From positions 1 through 5,408 of the forward strand of contig JAJRUR010000173.1 in NCBI GenBank assembly GCA_024277695.1: DNA of 5,408 nucleotides, written 5' to 3'. This document shows, in pieces, positions 1-5,408 of the stretch. The position numbers and the translations under genes are program-made. Origin of the DNA: Bacteroidota bacterium (GTDB taxonomy: Bacteria > Bacteroidota > Bacteroidia > Chitinophagales > Saprospiraceae). Below the pieces are notes generated by a model, which saw nothing but the letters and a program-made list of their open reading frames with translations, was not told where the DNA came from and searched no databases. The stretch's first letter is position 1, and the number at the start of each line of letters is the position of its first letter.

Positions 1-2
1 AC

Positions 3-1517
3 GGTAAGAAACCAACACCATTTTGCAAACATGGCTTGGTATCTACCCTGAGTTGGATGTCTGACGGATATTATATTGATCTACCTCCGGAAATCTACAA
101 CCACAAAAGCTATGATAACTGTACACCTCCCGAAAAATTAAAATTTGAGGCTACTCCGTCTCACTTTACCTGTGATGAACTCGGAAAAAACAAAGTATGG
201 TTTACCGTCATTGATGAGAGTGGCAATCGGAGTACTTGTGAGACGTATATCATCATCCAAGATAATATGGGTATGTGCCCCGATCCCAAACCTTTGACGA
301 TCGATGGGAGCATTATGTTCGATAACACTCCGGTCGAAGGTATAAAAATAGCTCTAAATCGAGATTATCAAAATGCACATTCGACCAATGAAAATGGCCA
401 TTATTTCTTTGATGATTTGGTGCGGGGTGAGGATTATCTCATACGTCCCTATAAAAACAGAACTGAAGGCTTACTTGATGGTATTTCTTCCATGGATATG
501 ATACTACTACTCCAGCATGTCCTGGGTATTCGTCAACTCAAAGATCCCTATAAACTTGTAGCTGCTGATATCGATGGATCCGGTACTGTTTCTGTCCTAG
601 ATATTGTGCATCTTAGAAATGCAATACTCGGAGTAATTGATGAATTTCCGAACAATCGCTCTTGGAGATTTATTGATGCATCCTTTGAGTTTGATCCTGA
701 TGTGCATGCATTAAAACAAGATTTTCCTGAAACTTATAAAATCAATAGATTCAAAAAAGCCATGAGTGACCTTAACTTTATTGGCATCAAGGTCGGTGAT
801 ATCAATGGATCCATTATGAATACCATACGACCAAGGACAGAGAAAACAATAGAACTCAATCTGGATCCAATACATTCTACGGATTACTCTACTACTGATA
901 TCCGCATTTCTTGGAGTGAGGAATTGGGCTTGGAGGCAGTACAGCTTACATTAGCGTATGACGCAGATGCAATGCAGTTTATGCAAACGCTGTCTGAAGA
1001 AGATGGATTATATGGCGTACAGGCCTACGAACTACAACCGGGAATAATCAGAATCTCTTACTTAAAAGACCCTAGTGATGCCGAATCAGTACCTTCCGCA
1101 ATCAACTTGAGATTTGAACAGCGCAGTTCAGCTACTATAGCGTCATCTGGTTTTTGGCTCAATGATGACCAAATAGAAAATGAGGCTTATGATGCCGGCG
1201 GCAACAGTTATCCGTTAAAGATAGCCGGACAAACTCCGATAGCTAAAGTATTCGATCCCGTATTTTATCCCAATCCTGTTTCAGACCAACTAAATCTTGA
1301 GTTAGATGCTCAAGATGACGGATTGATGAACCTATTCTTTTACGACTTGACCGGAAAGATACTACGTAATGTACGGGTCCAGGTAAACCAAGGGCATAAT
1401 CGTCTGACATATTCAGTTGATGATATAGCCGGAGACTATCAAGGGGTGATTATGTATCAACTCATATTGGGAGATAAGATAGCTACTGGTCAGTTGTTAA
1501 GAATGAACAAAAATTAA
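3..1517 (+). CDS. T9SS-secreted dockerin/cohesin-like multidomain protein, C-terminal part (5' end outside window)
   Basis: The frame is open from the first complete codon (base 3, counted as residue 1) to a TAA at 1515-1517, giving 504 visible residues. The real start is upstream: the residues before the TTG at 36 (GKKPTPFCKHGL) are a typical block of these proteins, so 36 is not a start. Domains in order: end of an Ig/HYR-like domain (about 1-87, with SYDNCTP and ESGNRSTC); a carboxypeptidase-regulatory-like beta domain (about 97-151); a dockerin-like pair (about 153-213); a conserved GIKVGDINGS linker (261-270); a cohesin-like beta sandwich (about 281-377); and a T9SS type A sorting domain (about 417-504) with YPNP at 422-425. 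Known for the family: such proteins cross the outer membrane through T9SS, and the C-terminal domain is usually removed as they are anchored or released. Inferred: a surface or matrix protein, possibly adhesive. No catalytic domain is visible in this part, so an enzymatic N-terminal region cannot be excluded. Confidence 0.9.
   Translation, partial: GKKPTPFCKHGLVSTLSWMSDGYYIDLPPEIYNHKSYDNCTPPEKLKFEATPSHFTCDELGKNKVWFTVIDESGNRSTCETYIIIQDNMGMCPDPKPLTIDGSIMFDNTPVEGIKIALNRDYQNAHSTNENGHYFFDDLVRGEDYLIRPYKNRTEGLLDGISSMDMILLLQHVLGIRQLKDPYKLVAADIDGSGTVSVLDIVHLRNAILGVIDEFPNNRSWRFIDASFEFDPDVHALKQDFPETYKINRFKKAMSDLNFIGIKVGDINGSIMNTIRPRTEKTIELNLDPIHSTDYSTTDIRISWSEELGLEAVQLTLAYDADAMQFMQTLSEEDGLYGVQAYELQPGIIRISYLKDPSDAESVPSAINLRFEQRSSATIASSGFWLNDDQIENEAYDAGGNSYPLKIAGQTPIAKVFDPVFYPNPVSDQLNLELDAQDDGLMNLFFYDLTGKILRNVRVQVNQGHNRLTYSVDDIAGDYQGVIMYQLILGDKIATGQLLRMNKN
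291..455 (+). other. Carboxypeptidase-regulatory-like (CnaB-type) beta domain
   Basis: Residues about 97-151 of the first protein read as a short beta sandwich of the carboxypeptidase-regulatory-like kind. The markers are a GSIMFDNTPVEGIKIAL opening (x-G-x-V/I ... P-V-x-G-x-x-I/V), then the turn TNENGHYFFDDL (the usual T-x-x-x-G-x-Y-x-F-x-x-L) and an LIRPYKN strand. In related proteins this domain sits directly before a dockerin pair, as here. It is a structural spacer with no known catalytic role. The assignment rests on motif pattern alone. Confidence 0.65.
459..641 (+). other. Dockerin-like domain with one intact and one degenerate Ca-binding loop
   Basis: Residues about 153-213 contain two copies of the dockerin half-motif (Ca loop plus helix). 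The second copy is a good EF-hand-like loop at bases 567-602: ligand positions D189, D191, S193, T195 and D200, followed by the helix IVHLRNAILG. The first copy keeps the helix (MDMILLLQHVLG) and the last loop residues (DGISSMD) but lacks the usual leading D-x-N/D ligands. In cellulosomal bacteria dockerins bind cohesins. In Bacteroidota this form is common just before a cohesin-like domain and the T9SS sorting domain, and its partner is not established. The family call is fairly secure; calcium binding is inferred. Confidence 0.8.
843..1133 (+). other. Cohesin-like beta-sandwich domain
   Basis: Residues about 281-377 form an all-beta stretch with the layout of a cohesin-type domain. There is a first strand (KTIELNLD), a region on self-consistent beta strands with EAVQLTLAYDADAMQF (the usual v-x-l-x-Y-D-x-x-x-x-x-F), then GIIRISYLKDP and a final AINLRFE strand. 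It lies between the dockerin pair and the sorting domain. Similarity to true cohesins is weak by eye; a generic T9SS-associated beta sandwich is the alternative. Confidence 0.5.
1251..1514 (+). other. T9SS type A sorting domain (C-terminal secretion signal)
   Basis: The last about 88 residues have the hallmarks of the Por-secretion/T9SS type A C-terminal domain: VFYPNPVSDQLNLEL at its start, then LFFYDLTGKILRN, then a G-x-x-x-L-T-Y-S-V-D-D-IAG turn and a final strand pair ending in GQLLRMNKN right at the stop codon. This domain directs export through the outer membrane by the type IX system and is normally cleaved. Its presence ties the gene to Bacteroidota, the phylum in which T9SS is chiefly found. 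Confidence 0.92.
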
Positions 1518-1606
1518 AAAAAGCTATCATTCTCGCTCCCATCCCAAAACCCATACACAAAGAGCCTAATGTAGGATTGACCTGAGAATGAATCTAGAAC
1601 CCATGA

Positions 1607-1642
1607 TGGAGATGCCACGGGATGGTGGTGTCTCCAGTTTTT
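1607..1642 (+). terminator. Probable intrinsic terminator of the first gene
   Basis: A 12-bp stem pairs 1607-1618 with 1625-1636. The arms are TGGAGATGCCAC and GTGGTGTCTCCA, and the two T/G positions in the middle pair as wobbles in RNA. The loop is GGGATG. The stem is followed after one G by TTTTT at 1638-1642. It starts 90 bases after the stop codon. Stem, tight loop and T-run together make a standard factor-independent terminator and suggest that the two genes are not one operon. Confidence 0.75.
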
Positions 1643-1649
1643 GACCGAT

Positions 1650-1673
1650 GGCTAAAAATAACTAGCCCTTTTT
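1650..1673 (+). terminator. Second, weaker terminator-like hairpin
   Basis: GGCTA (1650-1654) pairs with TAGCC (1663-1667) around the 8-base loop AAAATAAC, and C plus five T follow (1668-1673). It lies only eight bases after the first hairpin's T-run, so it may be a back-up terminator. The stem is only 5 bp, so it could be chance. Confidence 0.45.
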
Positions 1674-1701
1674 ACACACACAATTCAAATTGGATTTTTC
1701 G

Positions 1702-1719
1702 CCGAGCTACCACTCTCGG
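1702..1719 (+). other. Short hairpin in the leader of the second gene
   Basis: CCGAG (1702-1706) pairs with CTCGG (1715-1719) around an 8-base loop, ending 41 bases before the ATG at 1761. The stem is G/C-rich within an otherwise A/T-rich leader and has no T-run, so it is not a terminator. It may be a 5' UTR structure or simply chance; no regulator can be named. Confidence 0.25.
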
Positions 1720-1760
1720 AGATTATTAATATTTCGTACAACGATAAAAATTTGTGAATT

Positions 1761-1874
1761 ATGAAATCACCACTAACAACACAGCAAATGATTGGTTACG
1801 CAACTAGTCAACTAAAAAACGGTACCTACTTGATGCTCTTAGCATTCCTGTTGATCAACTCTGCAGTATATGCT
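1761..1874 (+). other. Signal peptide of the HYR-repeat protein
   Basis: Residues 1-38: a long n-region with K2 and K19, a hydrophobic core TYLMLLAFLLI (22-32) and a polar c-region NSAVYA with V36 and A38 at the -3 and -1 positions, so cleavage is likely between A38 and S39. This fits Sec export to the periplasm, the first step for T9SS cargo. An internal start at M10 (base 1788) would also keep a working signal, so the exact start is slightly uncertain. Confidence 0.85.
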
Positions 1875-4800
1875 TCAGACATCTTTTCTACGGAGAAAAC
1901 TCTAGCCAAGAGTAGTGCCACACGCATAGCTTTTGAGGATCTGAGCTTAGCAATTGAAGATAATACATCTTCGGCTCCGATGACACTTACTTGTATTGGG
2001 GCTATCCAATTATCACTAGACCAAAATGGCGAAGGAGTAGTAACCCCTGATATGGTCATCATATCCGGAGATAAGTCCAACATCAATATCCTCATTAATG
2101 ATGTAGATCGCGATTCTGTCTTTTGTAGTGATATCGGACAAAATCTTATGGTTACCGCATTAGATACGGTGACAGGACAATCCTGTTGGACCTCTTTACG
2201 CGTAGAAGATAAACTTTCGCCTAACATATTATGTGGAGATACACTCTTCTTCTATTGTACCCAAGATCCAAACTCCATTGTTTCGGCTCCGGATAGTGTG
2301 TGGGATAATTGTGGTATCGCCAGTTTGGACTCTATAGATTACTATGTGGATTTTGACTGTAGCAATACCTTGTTTGCTGGGCAGACTACTAGAACATGGA
2401 CGGCAACCGATCCATCCGGGATGATGGCGAGTTGCGATCAGATCATTATGTTTATGCGCCTACCTATTGATAGCGTAGATATCCCAATGGACGATACGCT
2501 GTACTGCCCCGTAGCGAGTACTGATCCTTCTGTCACAGGTGAACCCAACTATAATGGACTACCACTCCAAATGTCATGCGATATCGTCTATTGGTATGAC
2601 GACTCACCTCAGGCAGTTTTATGTGATGGTCAATACAAATTTACAAGAACCTGGACCATCATGGACTGGTGTACCAATGCCATGACCACCGGAAACCAAC
2701 AAATTATGGTTCTTGATACTACAGGTCCGGTGATACAATGTCCTGACGACCTAACGGTATCGACTACAAGAGATTTATGTAAAACGAACTATGTCCTACC
2801 TATGATCCCGGCTATGGACTCTTGCTCTAACGCTCCATTGATGTATAATATTCAAGTAAATACTGTACCGGGGATCTTTCAACCCGGTGATGTAGTGATG
2901 CTGGATACGGGTATGCACATGATCACGTATTCAGTATTTGATGATTGTAGAAATGAGTCTGTTTGTAGCTATCAAGTAAGGGTTATGGATCAACAGGATC
3001 CGGAAATATCTTGTGTTAACGAGATCGTTCCTATTGGTGTATCCGGAATGAATACGCTTCAGATATCGGATTTTGACTTTACAGCCTTTGATAATTGTAT
3101 GATCGATAGTATGGCTGTACGACGTATGACAAGTAATTGTGGAAATCCTCAAGATACTATCTTCGGACAAAGCGTAAAATTCTGCTGTGCAGATATCGGA
3201 CAAAGTATCATGGTTTCCATTTTAGTAATGGATCAGGCAGGAAATCGCAACACTTGTATGTTAGAAGTACAAGTAGTCGATCAATTACCCCCAACCATTA
3301 CTTGTCCGGCTGATATCACTACAAGTGCCGATCCGAATTCGCCAAATTGTGAGGCAAATGTTACTATCCCACTGCCAACTGTCGATGACAACTGTCCCGA
3401 CAATCTAACAATCAGTAATAACCAAAATACCAATCAAGCAGCAAGTGGCCTGTATCCTATAGGTACGACCATCGTACAATATACCGTTACGGATGCCGGC
3501 GGCAATATGGCTACATGTACGCTCAGCGTCACTGTGGTGGATAGCGTCCCTCCAGTGATTACTTGTCCTGTTGATATAACAGTAGAGTGTATGGAATCTA
3601 CGGATCCTAGCAATACCGGTACAGCTACTGCAACGGATAATTGTAGCATGCCCCTTATTGGATATACTGATACGAACAGCCCGGGCTCCTGTCCGCAAAT
3701 GTTTAATATATTAAGAACTTGGATAGCAACGGATCTAGCCGGAAATACTGATACATGTACACAGATGATCGTAATCGATGACCGAACTGCTCCTGTAATT
3801 ACTTGTCCGACGGATATTACCTTAGAATGTGGTTCTCTAACAGATACTTCTGTCACAGGGGTGGCTACAGCTGTAGATAATTGTGATGGCGCTACCATTA
3901 CTTTTGTTGATACCGAAGTGCCAGGCACTTGTCCTCAGATGATGACCATCAATCGTTGGTGGTTTGCTCAAGATGCCTGTGGAAATATTGACTCTTGCTT
4001 ACAGCGTATTGTACTTGATGATACAACACCTCCGGTGATCTCATGTCCCGGGACTACTACCATAGAGTGTACGGACTCTTCTGATCCTGCAAATACCGGC
4101 ATGGCTACTGCTGTCGATGCTTGTGATGGCGCTACCATTACTTTTAGCGATGCTACTACGCTAGGTGCCTGTCCGCAAGAAATGACTATTACGAGAACTT
4201 GGACGGCTACTGATGCTTGCGGTAATGCTTCAAGTTGCAATCAAATAATACAAGTAATCGATACTGTTGCACCTATGATTAGCTGTCCGGCGGATGTCAC
4301 CATCGAATGCAACGAATCAACAAATCCTGCAAATACCGGTTCTGCTACTGCTACAGATCAATGCGCTACTACAGGTATCACTACCAGTTTTACTGATATA
4401 CCCGGAGGATTTTCTGCCGGAATCTTAAGAAGGTGGTATGCACAAGATCCTTGCGGAAATATTGATAGTTGTGATCAGCGCATTACGATTACTGATAATA
4501 CACCGCCGGTGATTACTTGTCCTGCTAACATTAGTCAAATGTCAGACCCAAATGTTTGTGGTGCACAAGTAACCGTACCTCCGCCGGATACATCTGATAA
4601 TTGTGGTATTACTAGCCTCGTCAATGACTATAATGGTACTAGTGATGCATCTGATTTCTATCCCGTTGGAACTACAACAGTTACTTTTACGGCGACCGAT
4701 GCGGCAGGTAACTCAGCCCAATGCTCATTTACTGTCACAGTGACAGATCCAATAGCCCCTACAATTACTTGTCCTGCTAATATTTCTCAACCTGCGGATC

Positions 4801-5408
4801 CAGGTGTTTGTACAGCTGATGTCATTGTGCCCCTTCCCGATACGGCAGATAACTGCATGACGACTACACTGACAAATAATTATAACGGTACCTCCGATGC
4901 ATCTGATATATATCCTATGGGCATCACAACGGTGATTTGGACAGTAACAGACGTTTCGGGTAATACTGCTACTTGTAGTATGACTATATCTATTACGGAT
5001 ACGGTTGCACCCACCATTACTTGTCCTGCACCTATCACCGTCGATGCAGATCCGGATTCTTGTAGCGCTTTTGTCAATACACCATTTCCTGTGTTTGATG
5101 ACTTATGCTCACCGGTTAGCTTGACCAATAGCTATAATGGCACCTCCGATGCATCTGATACCTATCCTGTAGGCACGACAGAAATAATTTGGACAGTAAC
5201 AGATACTGCAGGAAATTCTTCCTCCTGCATGACAAGCGTTACGGTGACTGACCCAATTAATCCGGTGATTACTTGTCCGGCTAACATATCACAAACTGCG
5301 GACCTCGGAGTGTGCAATGCTTTTGTGACAGTACCGCAACCGGATACTTCGGACAATTGTATGACGACCACGCTGACCAATGATTACAACGGCACCTCCG
5401 ATGCTAGT
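1761..5408 (+). CDS. Giant secreted HYR-repeat protein, N-terminal part (3' end outside window)
   Basis: The frame from the ATG at 1761 is open for exactly 1216 codons to the window edge, with no stop. I read it codon by codon. The start is supported by an N-terminal signal peptide (residues 1-38) and by the terminators upstream. After a short linker (39-76) come five irregular Cys-rich Ig/HYR-like blocks (about 77-507). Then follow tandem HYR-type modules starting at residues 508, 595, 675, 755, 835, 913, 997, 1081 and 1165 (last one cut). HYR domains are Ig-fold beta sandwiches linked to cell adhesion; no enzyme motif is visible. The protein is acidic: no lysine after residue 473, and no arginine after 907. 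Inferred: an exported surface or matrix protein that probably ends in a T9SS sorting domain beyond the window, like its upstream neighbour. The exact function is unknown. Confidence 0.92.
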   Translation, partial: MKSPLTTQQMIGYATSQLKNGTYLMLLAFLLINSAVYASDIFSTEKTLAKSSATRIAFEDLSLAIEDNTSSAPMTLTCIGAIQLSLDQNGEGVVTPDMVIISGDKSNINILINDVDRDSVFCSDIGQNLMVTALDTVTGQSCWTSLRVEDKLSPNILCGDTLFFYCTQDPNSIVSAPDSVWDNCGIASLDSIDYYVDFDCSNTLFAGQTTRTWTATDPSGMMASCDQIIMFMRLPIDSVDIPMDDTLYCPVASTDPSVTGEPNYNGLPLQMSCDIVYWYDDSPQAVLCDGQYKFTRTWTIMDWCTNAMTTGNQQIMVLDTTGPVIQCPDDLTVSTTRDLCKTNYVLPMIPAMDSCSNAPLMYNIQVNTVPGIFQPGDVVMLDTGMHMITYSVFDDCRNESVCSYQVRVMDQQDPEISCVNEIVPIGVSGMNTLQISDFDFTAFDNCMIDSMAVRRMTSNCGNPQDTIFGQSVKFCCADIGQSIMVSILVMDQAGNRNTCMLEVQVVDQLPPTITCPADITTSADPNSPNCEANVTIPLPTVDDNCPDNLTISNNQNTNQAASGLYPIGTTIVQYTVTDAGGNMATCTLSVTVVDSVPPVITCPVDITVECMESTDPSNTGTATATDNCSMPLIGYTDTNSPGSCPQMFNILRTWIATDLAGNTDTCTQMIVIDDRTAPVITCPTDITLECGSLTDTSVTGVATAVDNCDGATITFVDTEVPGTCPQMMTINRWWFAQDACGNIDSCLQRIVLDDTTPPVISCPGTTTIECTDSSDPANTGMATAVDACDGATITFSDATTLGACPQEMTITRTWTATDACGNASSCNQIIQVIDTVAPMISCPADVTIECNESTNPANTGSATATDQCATTGITTSFTDIPGGFSAGILRRWYAQDPCGNIDSCDQRITITDNTPPVITCPANISQMSDPNVCGAQVTVPPPDTSDNCGITSLVNDYNGTSDASDFYPVGTTTVTFTATDAAGNSAQCSFTVTVTDPIAPTITCPANISQPADPGVCTADVIVPLPDTADNCMTTTLTNNYNGTSDASDIYPMGITTVIWTVTDVSGNTATCSMTISITDTVAPTITCPAPITVDADPDSCSAFVNTPFPVFDDLCSPVSLTNSYNGTSDASDTYPVGTTEIIWTVTDTAGNSSSCMTSVTVTDPINPVITCPANISQTADLGVCNAFVTVPQPDTSDNCMTTTLTNDYNGTSDAS
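1989..3281 (+). other. Five irregular Cys-rich Ig/HYR-like blocks
   Basis: Residues about 77-507 divide into blocks at roughly 77-150, 151-234, 235-320, 321-410 and 411-507. Block one (LTCIGAIQLSLDQNGEGVV ... VTPDM) resembles the conserved opening unit of large Saprospiraceae-type proteins. Blocks two and three carry the W-x-x-x-D signature of class B modules (RTWTATDPSG, RTWTIMDWC). Block four opens with GPVIQCPDDLTV, and block five with DPEISC and has DNC and QAGNRNTC. These are diverged relatives of the HYR modules that follow. Boundaries are approximate and were set by the D-x-x-P-x-I-x-C junctions. Confidence 0.65.
3543..4496 (+). repeat. Four class B (HYR-like, six-Cys) modules
   Basis: Residues 595-912 hold four modules of 80, 80, 80 and 78 residues. 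They share PVITCP-x-DIT-x-EC, D-P-x-NTG-x-ATA-x-D-x-C, G-x-CPQ, R-T/W-W-x-A-x-D-x-CGN and SC-x-Q-x-I. The full pattern has six cysteines, seen in the second and third copies; the first lacks the one before GN (it reads DLAGN) and the fourth lacks the G-x-C one (it reads GGFSAG). This matches the separate HYR-like family common in Bacteroidota rather than the canonical HYR domain; the exact family name needs a profile search. A 25-base exact DNA repeat (3881-3905 and 4121-4145) lies exactly one module apart. Confidence 0.8.
4497..5408 (+). repeat. Canonical HYR modules at 252-base spacing
   Basis: Residues 913-1216 hold three complete 84-residue modules and 52 residues of a fourth. The shared pattern is P-x-ITCPA, a D-P-x-x-C turn, a D-x-C strand, the invariant YNGTSDAS loop, YPVGTT, WTVTD and VTVTD, with four cysteines per module. 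A 19-base exact DNA match (4890-4908 and 5142-5160) falls at the module spacing. Not one lysine, arginine or histidine occurs in this stretch, against about 30 aspartates. Confidence 0.88.

Larger units (their letters stand above)
1518..1760. other. Intergenic region with tandem terminator-like hairpins
   Basis: The 243 bases between the two genes hold no convincing coding frame. Three hairpins are visible: a strong terminator-like one (1607-1642), a weaker one (1650-1673) and a short one in the leader of the second gene (1702-1719). An 8-bp inverted repeat (1527-1534 with 1584-1591, loop 49 bases) and a tiny CCTA/TAGG hairpin (1565-1575) lie upstream; they may be chance. I see no clean Bacteroidota promoter (-33 TTG with -7 TAnnTTTG), though transcription of the second gene probably starts between about 1675 and 1740. 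No Shine-Dalgarno site precedes the ATG at 1761; the leader there is A/T-rich, as is usual in this phylum. Confidence 0.7.
3282..5408 (+). repeat. Tandem array of nine HYR-type modules (last one cut by the window)
   Basis: Each module begins about five bases-triplets before an ITCP/ISCP motif and ends in a V-x-D/T-D junction. Module starts are at bases 3282, 3543, 3783, 4023, 4263, 4497, 4749, 5001 and 5253, giving spacings of 261, 240, 240, 240, 234, 252, 252 and 252 bases. All are multiples of three and in frame. Two classes are present: canonical HYR (first module and last four) and a Cys-richer class B (modules 2-5 of the array). The array is coding DNA, not a CRISPR or intergenic repeat. 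Confidence 0.9.

Noticed and set aside
36..38. TTG at 36 as the start of the first gene
   Set aside because: The frame is open upstream to the window edge, and the residues before it (GKKPTPFCKHG) are a conserved part of this kind of protein. There is also no signal peptide after the TTG.
459..641. Evidence for a cellulosome
   Set aside because: A dockerin-like pair alone is common in Bacteroidota T9SS cargo. No catalytic or carbohydrate-binding module and no scaffoldin-like repeat of cohesins is visible.
1527..1591. 8-bp inverted repeat (TCATTCTC/GAGAATGA) as a regulatory or attachment site
   Set aside because: The arms are 49 bases apart and no mobile gene or second copy is present, so chance pairing is as likely.
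1741..1760. Bacteroidota -7 promoter element just before the ATG at 1761
   Set aside because: The sequence is AAAATTTG rather than TAnnTTTG, it lies only six bases from the start codon, and no TTG sits at the right distance upstream.
1826..2227. Reverse-strand open frame of 133 codons
   Set aside because: It lies wholly inside the signal-peptide and Ig-like part of the second gene on the opposite strand, and its translation shows no recognisable domain.
3405..5380. Several reverse-strand open frames with similar Val/Ser-rich translations (3405-3698, 3434-3928, 3968-4240, 4880-5128, 5162-5380)
   Set aside because: They are antisense shadows of the HYR modules. Their mutual similarity simply mirrors the repeat on the + strand, and several overlap each other.
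3282..5408. CRISPR array or other non-coding tandem repeat
   Set aside because: The period is 234-261 bases, always a multiple of three, the units are diverged and in frame, and every unit encodes an HYR-type domain.

Overview
The window holds the 3' end of one large secreted-protein gene and the 5' two-thirds or so of a second, both on the + strand. A 243-base intergenic region separates them and carries two terminator-like hairpins. Both proteins look like type IX secretion system (T9SS) cargo of a Bacteroidota bacterium. The mix of HYR/Ig-like repeats, a dockerin-like pair, a cohesin-like domain and a C-terminal YPNP-type sorting domain most resembles the giant exported proteins of Saprospiraceae and related aquatic or sludge Bacteroidota. 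That placement comes from recognising protein style, not from a database search. No rRNA, tRNA, CRISPR array or insertion sequence was seen.

Layout. Bases 3-1517: C-terminal 504 residues of a T9SS cargo protein whose start lies upstream. In order it has the end of an Ig/HYR-like domain, a small carboxypeptidase-regulatory-like (CnaB-type) beta domain, a dockerin-like Ca-binding pair, a cohesin-like beta sandwich and a type A sorting domain. Bases 1518-1760: intergenic, with a strong 12-bp hairpin plus T-run (1607-1642), a second weaker hairpin plus T-run (1650-1673) and a small hairpin in the leader of the next gene. Bases 1761-5408: a frame that begins with ATG and a signal peptide and stays open for 1216 codons to the window edge. 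After five irregular Cys-rich Ig-like blocks it becomes a regular tandem array of HYR-type modules: one canonical module, four modules of a second class at 240-base spacing, then at least four canonical modules at 252-base spacing.

How the genes relate. They look like neighbouring, separately terminated genes for exported surface or matrix proteins, probably adhesive or structural. The second very likely ends beyond the window in the same kind of sorting domain, but that is not visible. The most unusual direct observation is composition: the second protein has no lysine from residue 474 to residue 1216, and no lysine or arginine from residue 908 to the window edge. Its tandem array is therefore strongly acidic and largely free of trypsin sites. 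I found no evidence of a defence, mobile or regulatory system.
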